Below are positions 1-5,130 of a stretch of DNA of 5,376 nucleotides, piece by piece (the stretch's first letter is position 1; each line of letters starts with the position of its first letter). The stretch lies in NCBI GenBank assembly GCA_031548675.1, contig JAVBQU010000172.1:1-5376 (forward strand). Direction: 5' to 3'. The DNA is from JAVBQU01 sp031548675. GTDB taxonomy: Bacteria > Bacteroidota > Bacteroidia > Bacteroidales > P3. The translations under genes were made by a program, and so were the position numbers. The notes beneath the pieces were generated by a model. It was given only the letters and a program-made list of their open reading frames with translations. It had not been told where the DNA came from and made no database searches.

Positions 1-427
1 CCAATACCATTGCACTATCAATGACTTATTGAAGAACAAAGATATACGTTCTAAAATAGATATAAAACAGTTTGTAACTGCCGACTGTGGTTTACCTACG
101 CTTAATGATATTATGCAGGAATTGGATAAACCGGGACGAGACCCCAGAACGCAATTCGAGATTTTTGAATTTGATAAAACTATTAATTCTATTTCGGATT
201 TACATATAGGAATGGTAGTACCGGGTATTGTAACCAATATTACAGCTTTTGGTGCTTTTGTAGATATCGGGGTACATCAGGACGGATTGGTACATGTAAG
301 CCAGATGGCAAATCGTTTTATATCTGACCCTAACGAAGTGGTAAAAATCAATCAAAAAGTTTTAGTCAAAATCATAGATGTGGATGTGCCGAGAAAACGC
401 ATACAATTGAGCATGAAGGTAGAATGA
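1..427 (+). CDS. tex: Tex-family RNA-binding protein, C-terminal 141 residues (5' truncated)
   Basis: This is the end of a Tex protein, a large (usually about 700-780 residue) cytoplasmic nucleic-acid-binding protein with YqgF-like, helix-hairpin-helix and S1 domains, linked to transcription and RNA metabolism. The frame is open from base 2 to the TGA at 425-427 with no start of its own: residues before the internal TTG at 29 (QYHCTINDLL) already match the family, so the gene begins upstream of the window. Visible parts are the conserved linker GLPTLNDI then KPGRDPR (fragment residues about 30-49) and a complete S1 domain (about 68-138) with GIVTNITAFGAFVDIG and HQDGLVHVSQ, ending in RKRIQLSMK. 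The C-terminus stops right after the S1 domain, so that end looks intact. The stop codon lies inside a heptamer repeat. A stand-alone S1 protein is unlikely because the linker is Tex-specific. Confidence 0.95.
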   Translation, partial: QYHCTINDLLKNKDIRSKIDIKQFVTADCGLPTLNDIMQELDKPGRDPRTQFEIFEFDKTINSISDLHIGMVVPGIVTNITAFGAFVDIGVHQDGLVHVSQMANRFISDPNEVVKINQKVLVKIIDVDVPRKRIQLSMKVE

Positions 428-465
428 TAAACGATGAATGTTGAATGATTAATTTTGAAATCTCA
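424..465 (+). repeat. Degenerate heptamer repeat array overlapping the tex stop
   Basis: About six consecutive 7-base units in one phase can be read: ATGATAA (424-430), ACGATGA (431-437), ATGTTGA (438-444), then ATGATTA, ATTTTGA and a weaker AATCTCA. The loose consensus is A-n-n-n-T-G-A. The tex stop codon TGA (425-427) is part of the first unit. Related words recur at the ends of other genes in this window. Function unknown; degenerate heptanucleotide tandem repeats are known from filamentous cyanobacteria (STRR sequences), but relationship to those is not claimed. Confidence 0.6.
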
Positions 466-504
466 GAGTATCAAAAAAATTATTATAAACATCAATCTTG
501 AAAT

Positions 505-524
505 ATCATAATATTAATTATGAT
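505..524. repeat. Perfect 8-bp inverted repeat upstream of the barrel gene
   Basis: ATCATAAT (505-512), spacer ATTA, then ATTATGAT (517-524) form a perfect inverted repeat 38 bases before the barrel gene's start. The arms contain the heptamer word ATTATGA and its reverse complement TCATAAT, so this is probably part of the intergenic repeat family. An operator or weak hairpin role is possible but unsupported. The all-AT composition makes chance formation plausible. Confidence 0.4.
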
Positions 525-562
525 TACACGTTACTAATAGCACCATATCTAAAATTTGTTTT

Positions 563-1228
563 ATGAAAAAAACATTACGCTTTATATTTTTAGGAATATT
601 CTTTATACTAGCATCTGTCCACATGTTACAGGCTCAACGTATACGCGGAGCTTTATTTGCAGGCACGAATGTATCGCAAATAGACGGCGATAACCTATAT
701 GGTTTTCACAAATGGGGAGCTAATTTAGGTGCAGGAGTTATTGTACCGTTAAATAAAAAATCAACATTCTTTGCCAGCATGGAACTTTTATATTCTCAAA
801 AAGGCTCTTATGAAGAATTTTCTCCTGTCGATACAGGTGCATCTCCTTACTACAAGGCAACCTTGAATTATGCCCAAATCCCATTTTTGCTATTTTACGA
901 AGACCATAAAATAGTTTCCGGCGGTATTGGTTTTGCGTGGAGCAGATTGGTTGGAGTAGACGAAATAGAGGGCGGACGACAAACAGCTTCTTCTGTAGAA
1001 TCAAGCATTTTTAAGAAAAATGATTTTTCTATTATGGTAGATGTCCGCTTTAGATTATACAAGCAATTAAAATTTAATGCCCGTTATGAATATTCTTTAG
1101 CCCCGATAGGAACTAAGATTTATCCTGTAGATGGACCTGTAACCTTAAAAAATAATGTTCTTACTTTACGCCTCATCTGGGTGTTTAATGAAAAAATATC
1201 GGAAGAGGCTTTAAACGATAAACGATGA
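563..1228 (+). CDS. PorT-like outer-membrane beta-barrel protein
   Basis: A 221-residue secreted protein predicted to form a small outer-membrane beta-barrel of the PorT-like type common in Bacteroidota; the specific role is not known. Residues 1-24 are a signal peptide (KK, hydrophobic core FIFLGIFFILAS, cleavage likely after LQA at 24 before Q25). The mature part alternates polar and hydrophobic residues typical of barrel strands: GALFAGTNVSQI (29-40), WGANLGAGVIVPL (51-63), FFASMELLYSQKG (69-81), LNYAQIPFLLFY (101-112), a glycine-rich IVSGGIGFAW (117-126), FSIMVDVRFRLY (155-166), LKFNARYEYSL (169-179) and a final strand NNVLTLRLIWVF (197-208). Normally such proteins end at or near that aromatic residue. 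Here 13 more residues follow (NEKISEEALNDKR), the last four read from heptamer repeats. The ATG at 563 is chosen because it opens directly onto the signal peptide. No Shine-Dalgarno is visible. Confidence 0.85.
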   Translation: MKKTLRFIFLGIFFILASVHMLQAQRIRGALFAGTNVSQIDGDNLYGFHKWGANLGAGVIVPLNKKSTFFASMELLYSQKGSYEEFSPVDTGASPYYKATLNYAQIPFLLFYEDHKIVSGGIGFAWSRLVGVDEIEGGRQTASSVESSIFKKNDFSIMVDVRFRLYKQLKFNARYEYSLAPIGTKIYPVDGPVTLKNNVLTLRLIWVFNEKISEEALNDKR

Positions 1229-1242
1229 ATTATAATTTAGTA
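1215..1242 (+). repeat. Heptamer repeats across the end of the barrel gene
   Basis: Units ACGATAA (1215-1221), ACGATGA (1222-1228), ATTATAA (1229-1235) and a weak TTTAGTA run in phase across the 3' end of the barrel gene. The second unit supplies the stop codon TGA (1226-1228), and the first two encode the last residues NDKR. ACGATGA also occurs just after the tex stop (431-437) and at the permease stop (4105-4111). Confidence 0.6.
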
Positions 1243-1244
1243 GC

Positions 1245-1285
1245 TGAGATGAAAAAATTTCTTCTTTCTTACGTTTCATATCTCA
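1245..1285. other. Imperfect stem-loop between the barrel gene and coaD
   Basis: TGAGATGAAA (1245-1254) can pair with TTTC-AT-ATCTCA (1274-1285), giving ten base pairs with a two-base bulge and a 19-base loop. No T-run follows, so a classical terminator is unlikely. It may be a by-product of forward- and reverse-oriented intergenic repeats facing each other, or an mRNA processing or stability element. Confidence 0.35.
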
Positions 1286-1317
1286 CTTTATAAACATTCG
1301 CACTTTACAAACTTTCA
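1284..1317. repeat. Imperfect tandem 17-mer just upstream of coaD
   Basis: Two adjacent 17-base units (1284-1300 and 1301-1317) agree at 14 of 17 positions. Both begin CACTTTA, followed by AAAC and TTC at the same offsets. The array ends 13 bases before the coaD start. The word CAAACTTT at its end recurs at 5061-5068 in front of prmA, linking it to the other intergenic repeats. Function unknown. Confidence 0.5.
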
Positions 1318-1330
1318 ACTCTAATATATA

Positions 1331-1792
1331 ATGAGAATAGCAGTTTTTCCCGGTTCTTTCGACCCTATAACCAAAGGACATGAATCTATTGTCCGCAGAG
1401 CTATCCCGCTTTTTGATCAGATTATTATAGCCATTGGCGAAAACGCGGATAAACGGCATTTATTTTCGCTTTCTCACCGCAAACAATGGATAGAGCAAAC
1501 TTTTTCTGATTGTCCTCAAATTAAAACAGAAATCTATACAGGACTGACTGTAGATTTCTGTAAAAAGATAGGAGCTAATTTTATTTTAAGAGGGTTACGT
1601 ACTGCTGCCGATTTCGAATTCGAACGGGCAATCGGACAGGTAAACAAAGAACTACATTCGGATATCGAAACCATTTTTCTTTTAACTGCTCCTGAGCATA
1701 GTTTTATTTCATCTTCCATAGTCCGTGATGTATTTATTAACCACGGAGATACAAGCCTATTGATTCCTCAAAAGATTACATTAACGCTTTAG
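1331..1792 (+). CDS. coaD: Pantetheine-phosphate adenylyltransferase
   Basis: Cytoplasmic enzyme that transfers AMP from ATP to 4'-phosphopantetheine, giving dephospho-CoA and pyrophosphate, the penultimate step of coenzyme A synthesis. At 153 residues it has near-typical length (bacterial enzymes are about 155-165). Seen in the sequence: the N-terminal nucleotide-binding motif AVFPGSFDPITKGH (4-17) with the T-x-G-H signature at 14-17; KRHLFSLSHRKQWI (41-54), the family's substrate-binding region; TGLTVDFC (70-77); RGLR (87-90) followed by ADFEFE (93-98); and PEHSFISSSIVRDV (121-134), the ATP-contacting ISSS-x-V-R segment. All signature residues are present and the frame is intact. The start at 1331 puts the family's usual first residues (MRIAVFPGSFDP) at the N-terminus. 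No Shine-Dalgarno is visible. It is the only CoA gene here; its neighbours do not suggest a functional operon. Confidence 0.96.
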   Translation: MRIAVFPGSFDPITKGHESIVRRAIPLFDQIIIAIGENADKRHLFSLSHRKQWIEQTFSDCPQIKTEIYTGLTVDFCKKIGANFILRGLRTAADFEFERAIGQVNKELHSDIETIFLLTAPEHSFISSSIVRDVFINHGDTSLLIPQKITLTL

Positions 1793-1847
1793 TTTTTATT
1801 TACATTCTGCAATAGCAGTTATTAAGCATGCAAAACATGAATTCTCA

Positions 1848-1879
1848 AAACATATTTTTGCTTTTACAAAAATATGTTT
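1848..1879. terminator. AT-rich perfect 13-bp hairpin after coaD
   Basis: AAACATATTTTTG (1848-1860) pairs perfectly with CAAAAATATGTTT (1867-1879) around a six-base loop CTTTTA, and AATTTTG follows. It lies 56 bases after the coaD stop. The stem is strong in length but poor in G-C, so it is a plausible rather than classic intrinsic terminator, and by symmetry could act in both directions. It separates coaD from the lipoprotein gene. Confidence 0.6.
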
Positions 1880-1891
1880 AATTTTGTTCCC

Positions 1892-1913
1892 GTAATAATC
1901 AATTGATTATTAC
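1892..1913. promoter_or_regulatory. Perfect 22-bp palindrome, candidate operator
   Basis: The half-site GTAATAATCAA (1892-1902) is followed immediately by its exact reverse complement (1903-1913), with no spacer. It sits 12 bases after the preceding hairpin and 117 bases before the lipoprotein start, in the region where that gene's promoter should lie. A spacer-free palindrome of this length suits a dimeric DNA-binding protein better than a terminator. No adjacent regulator gene is visible and no cognate factor can be named. Confidence 0.45.
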
Positions 1914-2030
1914 ATCTAAAAAAAGCACAAAACAATTATTGGGAATTTCAAATTATTAATCAAACCTAATATTATTAATGGACGATGCTGAAAAGCCTTA
2001 CGAGTAAGCGTAATTTAAAAATCTAAAACT

Positions 2031-2774
2031 ATGAAAAAATGGTATGTTTTATTTACAGCAATTTGTACAATTGCTCTTTTAGCCGGATGTGATAAAAGTA
2101 AAAATGATGATAAACCTAGTGGAGGAAGTACAGACACAACGCTGACAGGTGTTAATCTTGTTGAAAACAAACTTACTGTAAAAATTGGAGGTACAGCTAT
2201 TACTGGTATTAGCACAGTTCATGCTTCTGCATATGACATGTCTGAAGGTATTAATAAATACATTGCATCCACTCCATTTTCAAACAATTCGTTTACTGTA
2301 ATCTTACCAAACACTGTAGGCACAGAATACCTGAAACTATTATCTGAGACAGTTCCATCAACTGTTATTATAAGTAATGAAAACGTAAAAGTAAATGATA
2401 ATACTTATTTTTGTGCTGTGTATAATGGCAATGAGGTTGGACAGTTTTTGTGCGACAATTATGATTATAGCAGAGAAGAAGATAGAGTGGGCGATGCAGA
2501 TGTTATATTCATTTACTCAACAGATGATTGTCAGGTAAGTGGCTATCAATATGACGATGGAGATGACTGGAAATTTATTTATAATTTATCTTTAAAAAAA
2601 GGCTGGAATGCCTGTGCATTTGTTGTCTCAAAAGTTGAAGGTTCCGAAGTGTCTGAATTTCAATTTACGACAAATATTCCTAATACTGTAAAATGGTACT
2701 ATGAACCTTCAACTTCATTTGCTTCTAAAAAAATGATTACTCCCAAAAAAGGTATTTTTAGAGCTTCTAGGTAA
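2031..2774 (+). CDS. Secreted lipoprotein of unknown function
   Basis: A 247-residue lipoprotein whose function I do not recognise. The signal peptide MKKWYVLFTAICTIALLAGC has a clear lipobox LLAGC; Cys20 would be lipidated after cleavage. The following residues DKSKNDDK are charged and acidic near the cysteine, which resembles surface-export signals of Bacteroidota lipoproteins, so outer-membrane and possibly surface location is inferred. A low-complexity linker GGSTDTT (31-37) leads into a beta-rich body with no catalytic motif I can identify. The pattern of an N-terminal extracellular beta-sandwich-like part (about 44-105, with VHASAYD and FTVILPNTV) and a C-terminal part (about 110-235, with NLSLKKGWNACAFVV and a final TVKWYYEP) resembles recurrent hypothetical Bacteroidales lipoproteins from memory, unverified. 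Mature cysteines besides Cys20 are 128, 141, 167 and 195. The gene is flanked by hairpins and so is probably transcribed alone. The ATG at 2031 opens directly on the signal peptide. Confidence 0.8.
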   Translation: MKKWYVLFTAICTIALLAGCDKSKNDDKPSGGSTDTTLTGVNLVENKLTVKIGGTAITGISTVHASAYDMSEGINKYIASTPFSNNSFTVILPNTVGTEYLKLLSETVPSTVIISNENVKVNDNTYFCAVYNGNEVGQFLCDNYDYSREEDRVGDADVIFIYSTDDCQVSGYQYDDGDDWKFIYNLSLKKGWNACAFVVSKVEGSEVSEFQFTTNIPNTVKWYYEPSTSFASKKMITPKKGIFRASR

Positions 2775-2796
2775 ATTAAATATTTACAGCATTTAT

Positions 2797-2836
2797 AATA
2801 CTCCCTGCAAGGTTTAAAAATCTTACAGGGAGTATT
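2797..2836 (+). terminator. Strong hairpin terminator after the lipoprotein gene
   Basis: AATACTCCCTGCAAG (2797-2811) pairs with CTTACAGGGAGTATT (2822-2836) at 14 of 15 positions (one C-A mismatch), with further weak pairing into the loop. It starts 22 bases after the stop codon and is followed by TTGTAT. The G-C-rich core CTCCCTG/CAGGGAG in AT-rich surroundings makes this the most convincing terminator in the window. It ends the lipoprotein unit and insulates the permease gene. Confidence 0.8.
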
Positions 2837-3028
2837 TGTATATAAAACAAATATTTCAGTTTGTCTTCGATTGCTTCTTTTTCATAAAAAAGTATTTGAA
2901 CAAATAATTTCTTATCCACAATATGTTAGCTAAAATCAAGCAACATTTGCCTAAATGCTTCAATAACTGATATTTTATTTGTAATTTCGCTTTGAAAATA
3001 ATTAGGTTTTATAATCAGGTAAAATATA

Positions 3029-4105
3029 GTGTTTCAATTTATTGCAAGGCGGCTATTCTATGGTTTATTAGTCCTATGGGGTGTAATAACCATTGTTTTT
3101 GTGTTGTTCAATGTGTTACCGGGCGACCCTGCCCGCATGATGCTTGGACAGCGTGCCGACATTTCGAGCGTTGAACTCATAAACAAAGAGTTGGGCTTGG
3201 ATAAACCGCTCATTGTGCAATATGGAGCCTATCTCAATGATTTATCTTTTATTTCGCTGTATGAAAGCCGTGATAAAGGGAGTTTTTTTTATTATAGCAA
3301 AGAAAAATACCCTTCGTCGCTTTCACTGTTCGAAATAGGCGGTAAAACCGTAGTATTGAAAGAACCTTTTTTGAGGCGTTCGTACCAAAGCAAACGGGAA
3401 GTTTCCAGTATTTTGGCTGAGGCTTTTCCGCAAACGGCTTTATTGGCATTTGTCAGTATGCTGGTCGCTTTTGTTTTGGGAGTAGCTATCGGCATTGGTG
3501 CTGCAATTTGGAAAGACAGCTGGTTTGATAAGATTTCATTAGTGCTTTCGGTTTTCGGCATGTCGCTGCCTTCGTTTTTTGCTGCTATTTTAGTGGCGTG
3601 GCTTTTTGCTTTTGTTTTAGCTGATTATACAGGTTTGAACATGGTGGGCAATATGTACGAGGTAGATGATTTCGGCAGAGGCGAATTTTTAAATTTAAAG
3701 AATCTGATACTACCTGTAATTACTCTAGCGATGAGACCTTTAGCTGTATTAGTTGGTTTAACTAAAAATTCGGTTTTGGATGTGCTTTCGCAAGATTATA
3801 TCCGTACAGCTAAAGCCAAAGGATTAAGTAGTTTTCGAATTATCCGCAAGCATGTATTGCGAAATGCTTTGAATCCTGTTATTACGGCAGCTTCAGGCTG
3901 GTTTGCATCGTTAATGGCAGGAGCGGTTTTTATCGAATATGTATTCGACTGGAAAGGAATCGGCGTTGCCATGGTTGACGCATTGGATAAATATGATTTT
4001 CCGGTAGTGATGGGAGCTTTACTTTTTATATCTATTATTCTTTTGGTAATTAATATAATAGTAGATATATTGTATGGATATTTAGACCCAAGGGTAAGAT
4101 ATTAA
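3029..4105 (+). CDS. ABC transporter permease, DppB/OppB (peptide/nickel) family
   Basis: A 358-residue inner-membrane permease of the binding-protein-dependent type importing peptides, nickel or related solutes; substrate unknown. The N-terminus FIARRLFYGLLVLWGVITIVFVLFNVLPGDPA (4-35) is the family's first membrane segment and PGDP signature. Further segments lie near 136-160, 168-198, 226-247, 287-305 and 326-349. The cytoplasmic EAA loop that docks the ATPase is DYIRTAKAKGLSSFRIIRKHVLRNAL (256-281), and the protein ends LDPRVRY as the family does. The loop after the first segment (about 36-130) is long; usual DppB proteins are about 305-340 residues. From memory this longer form is common in Bacteroidota. 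The start is GTG: an in-frame TAA at 3020-3022 excludes anything further upstream and no in-frame ATG lies near it. CAGG at 3016-3019 is a modest ribosome site. No partner permease, ATPase or binding protein is in the window. Confidence 0.92.
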   Translation: MFQFIARRLFYGLLVLWGVITIVFVLFNVLPGDPARMMLGQRADISSVELINKELGLDKPLIVQYGAYLNDLSFISLYESRDKGSFFYYSKEKYPSSLSLFEIGGKTVVLKEPFLRRSYQSKREVSSILAEAFPQTALLAFVSMLVAFVLGVAIGIGAAIWKDSWFDKISLVLSVFGMSLPSFFAAILVAWLFAFVLADYTGLNMVGNMYEVDDFGRGEFLNLKNLILPVITLAMRPLAVLVGLTKNSVLDVLSQDYIRTAKAKGLSSFRIIRKHVLRNALNPVITAASGWFASLMAGAVFIEYVFDWKGIGVAMVDALDKYDFPVVMGALLFISIILLVINIIVDILYGYLDPRVRY

Positions 4106-4125
4106 CGATGAATTATGAACTTTAG
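4105..4125 (+). repeat. Heptamer repeats at the permease stop
   Basis: Units ACGATGA (4105-4111) and ATTATGA (4112-4118) plus a weaker ACTTTAG run in phase. The first base is the last base of the permease stop codon TAA (4103-4105). These are the same words seen after tex and at the end of the barrel gene. Confidence 0.55.
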
Positions 4126-4184
4126 CAGCACCTGAAGGGGAAAAAATCAAATCAATTCAAATAAACAGAAAACAAATCAACAAC

Positions 4185-4215
4185 TTAGCGAAGCGTTCTC
4201 ATGAGCGTTAGCGAA
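4185..4215. repeat. G-C-richer block with paired TTAGCGAA repeats before tpiA
   Basis: TTAGCGAA occurs at 4185-4192 and 4208-4215, and AGCGTT at 4192-4197 and 4204-4209, around the palindrome CTCATGAG (4198-4205). The block stands out against the AT-rich leader and ends 15 bases before the tpiA start. It could be a regulatory site or another intergenic repeat type. Only its structure is certain. Confidence 0.45.
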
Positions 4216-4230
4216 TAAATAACCCATAAT

Positions 4231-4986
4231 ATGAGAAGACAAATAGTAGCAGGAAACTGGAAAATGAACAAAAATTTTGAGGAAGCCGAAACCTTATTGG
4301 ATGAATTGACAGAGGGTTTGGAAAATATAGATGCTAAGGCTGAAGTAATCATCTGTACACCTTTTCCTTACCTCGAAATGGCTACCGATTATGCACAAGA
4401 AACAGAATTTTCGATAGGAGCTCACAATGTATCTGAATTTGAAAGTGGTGCTTCTACCGGAGAAGTTTCTGCCGGCATGCTGGCATCTCTGGATGTAGAG
4501 TATTGCATTGTAGGACATTCGGAAAGAAGAAAATATTTTGCAGAAACCCATACTATGCTGGCAAAGAAAATAGAGTCTTTGTTGAAAAATCAAATATGTC
4601 CTATTTTCTGCTGCGGGGAAGTATTGGCTGAACGTGAAGAAAATCGTCATTTTGATGTGATAAAGTCTCAGGTAGAAGAATCTTTATTTTATTTAGACCC
4701 TGTAGATTTTACTAAGATTATTATTGCGTACGAGCCTGTATGGGCAATAGGTACAGGCAAAACAGCTACATCAGAACAAGCTCAAGAAATGCACGCTTTT
4801 ATCCGTTCGTTGATAGTAGAAAAATATGGCAAAGAAATTGCCAAAAACACGGTAATTCTATATGGCGGAAGCTGCAATGCCAAAAATGCTAAGGAACTGT
4901 TTGCCAACCCCGATGTGGACGGTGGTTTGATAGGCGGTGCATCTTTAATTGCTGAAGACTTTCTGACGATAGTACAAAGTTTTTAA
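4231..4986 (+). CDS. tpiA: Triose-phosphate isomerase
   Basis: Cytoplasmic glycolytic and gluconeogenic enzyme interconverting dihydroxyacetone phosphate and glyceraldehyde 3-phosphate. The 251-residue length is typical of the single-domain (beta/alpha)8 barrel. All catalytic parts are visible: Asn9 and Lys11 in AGNWKMN (7-13), the electrophile His96 in YCIVGHSERR (91-100), the base Glu168 in AYEPVWAIGTGKTA (166-179) whose PVWAIGTGKTA part is the mobile lid, and the phosphate-binding segments YGGSCNAKN (211-219) and GGLIGGASL (231-239). GAHNVSEFESGASTGEVSAGML (63-84) is the conserved dimer-interface region. The start at 4231 gives the standard N-terminus directly before the first strand; no Shine-Dalgarno is seen. 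It lies 125 bases after the permease and 144 before prmA, with repeats in both gaps. The order tpiA-prmA is, as I recall, found in other Bacteroidota, which suggests conserved linkage rather than shared function. Confidence 0.98.
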   Translation: MRRQIVAGNWKMNKNFEEAETLLDELTEGLENIDAKAEVIICTPFPYLEMATDYAQETEFSIGAHNVSEFESGASTGEVSAGMLASLDVEYCIVGHSERRKYFAETHTMLAKKIESLLKNQICPIFCCGEVLAEREENRHFDVIKSQVEESLFYLDPVDFTKIIIAYEPVWAIGTGKTATSEQAQEMHAFIRSLIVEKYGKEIAKNTVILYGGSCNAKNAKELFANPDVDGGLIGGASLIAEDFLTIVQSF

Positions 4987-5007
4987 AAGGGTAAATGTTA
5001 TAAAGTT

Positions 5008-5080
5008 TATAAGGTTCTAAGGTTTGGAACGTTTCTATTTTTGTATTACAGTTTTTCTTTCAAACTTTATTAACCTTATA
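5008..5080. other. Long imperfect hairpin after tpiA
   Basis: The arm at 5008-5026 (TATAAGGTT, then C, then TAAGGTTTG) pairs with 5061-5080 (CAAACTTTA, TT, AACCTTATA): nine pairs, a one-by-two internal loop, then nine pairs including one G-U. The 34-base loop contains CTATTTTTG. It begins 21 bases after the tpiA stop. It could end or attenuate transcription before prmA, but the loop is large and no clean T-run follows, so a repeat-derived structure is equally possible. Confidence 0.5.
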
Positions 5081-5096
5081 CTTTTTAGATTCAAAG

Positions 5097-5124
5097 TTAT
5101 AGTTCATAACTCATAATTCATAGT
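5097..5124 (-). repeat. Reverse-oriented heptamer repeats before prmA
   Basis: Four in-phase units on the + strand read TTATAGT (5097-5103), TCATAAC (5104-5110), TCATAAT (5111-5117) and TCATAGT (5118-5124). On the opposite strand these are ACTATGA, ATTATGA, GTTATGA and ACTATAA, the same word type found in direct orientation after other genes. The array ends six bases before the prmA start. Confidence 0.65.
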
Positions 5125-5130
5125 TAAAAA

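Noticed and set aside
29..427. Independent small S1-domain gene starting at the TTG at 29
   Set aside because: The same frame is open upstream to the window edge and encodes residues matching Tex, so the TTG is internal.
550..558. TAAAATTTG as a -7 promoter element for the barrel gene
   Set aside because: It has three bases instead of two between TA and TTTG, lies only a few bases before the ATG, and has no TTG at the proper distance upstream.
1978..2007. Nine-codon mini-ORF (MDDAEKPYE) ahead of the lipoprotein gene, a possible leader peptide
   Set aside because: No ribosome site, no run of a regulatory amino acid and no convincing attenuator hairpin follow it. Its codons overlap a short CTTA/TAAG inverted repeat that is too small to weigh.
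2912..2920. Perfect DnaA-box sequence TTATCCACA upstream of the permease gene
   Set aside because: Only one copy is present, with no cluster of boxes, no dnaA or dnaN nearby and no origin-like unwinding region with repeats. One such match in about 5 kb of AT-rich DNA is expected fairly often by chance.
2946..2989. Bacteroidota-type promoter before the permease (TTTG at 2946, TATTTTAT or TAATTTCG as the -7 element)
   Set aside because: Neither -7 candidate matches TAnnTTTG fully, and the better one, TAATTTCG, is badly spaced from the TTTG. A promoter is expected here but cannot be placed reliably.
2992..3174. A 60-residue open frame overlapping the permease start
   Set aside because: It starts with TTG, overlaps the well-supported permease in another frame and shows no protein-family features.
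4294..4650. A 118-codon reverse-strand open frame inside tpiA
   Set aside because: It is antisense to a complete, fully motif-bearing tpiA, and its translation has no recognisable domain.
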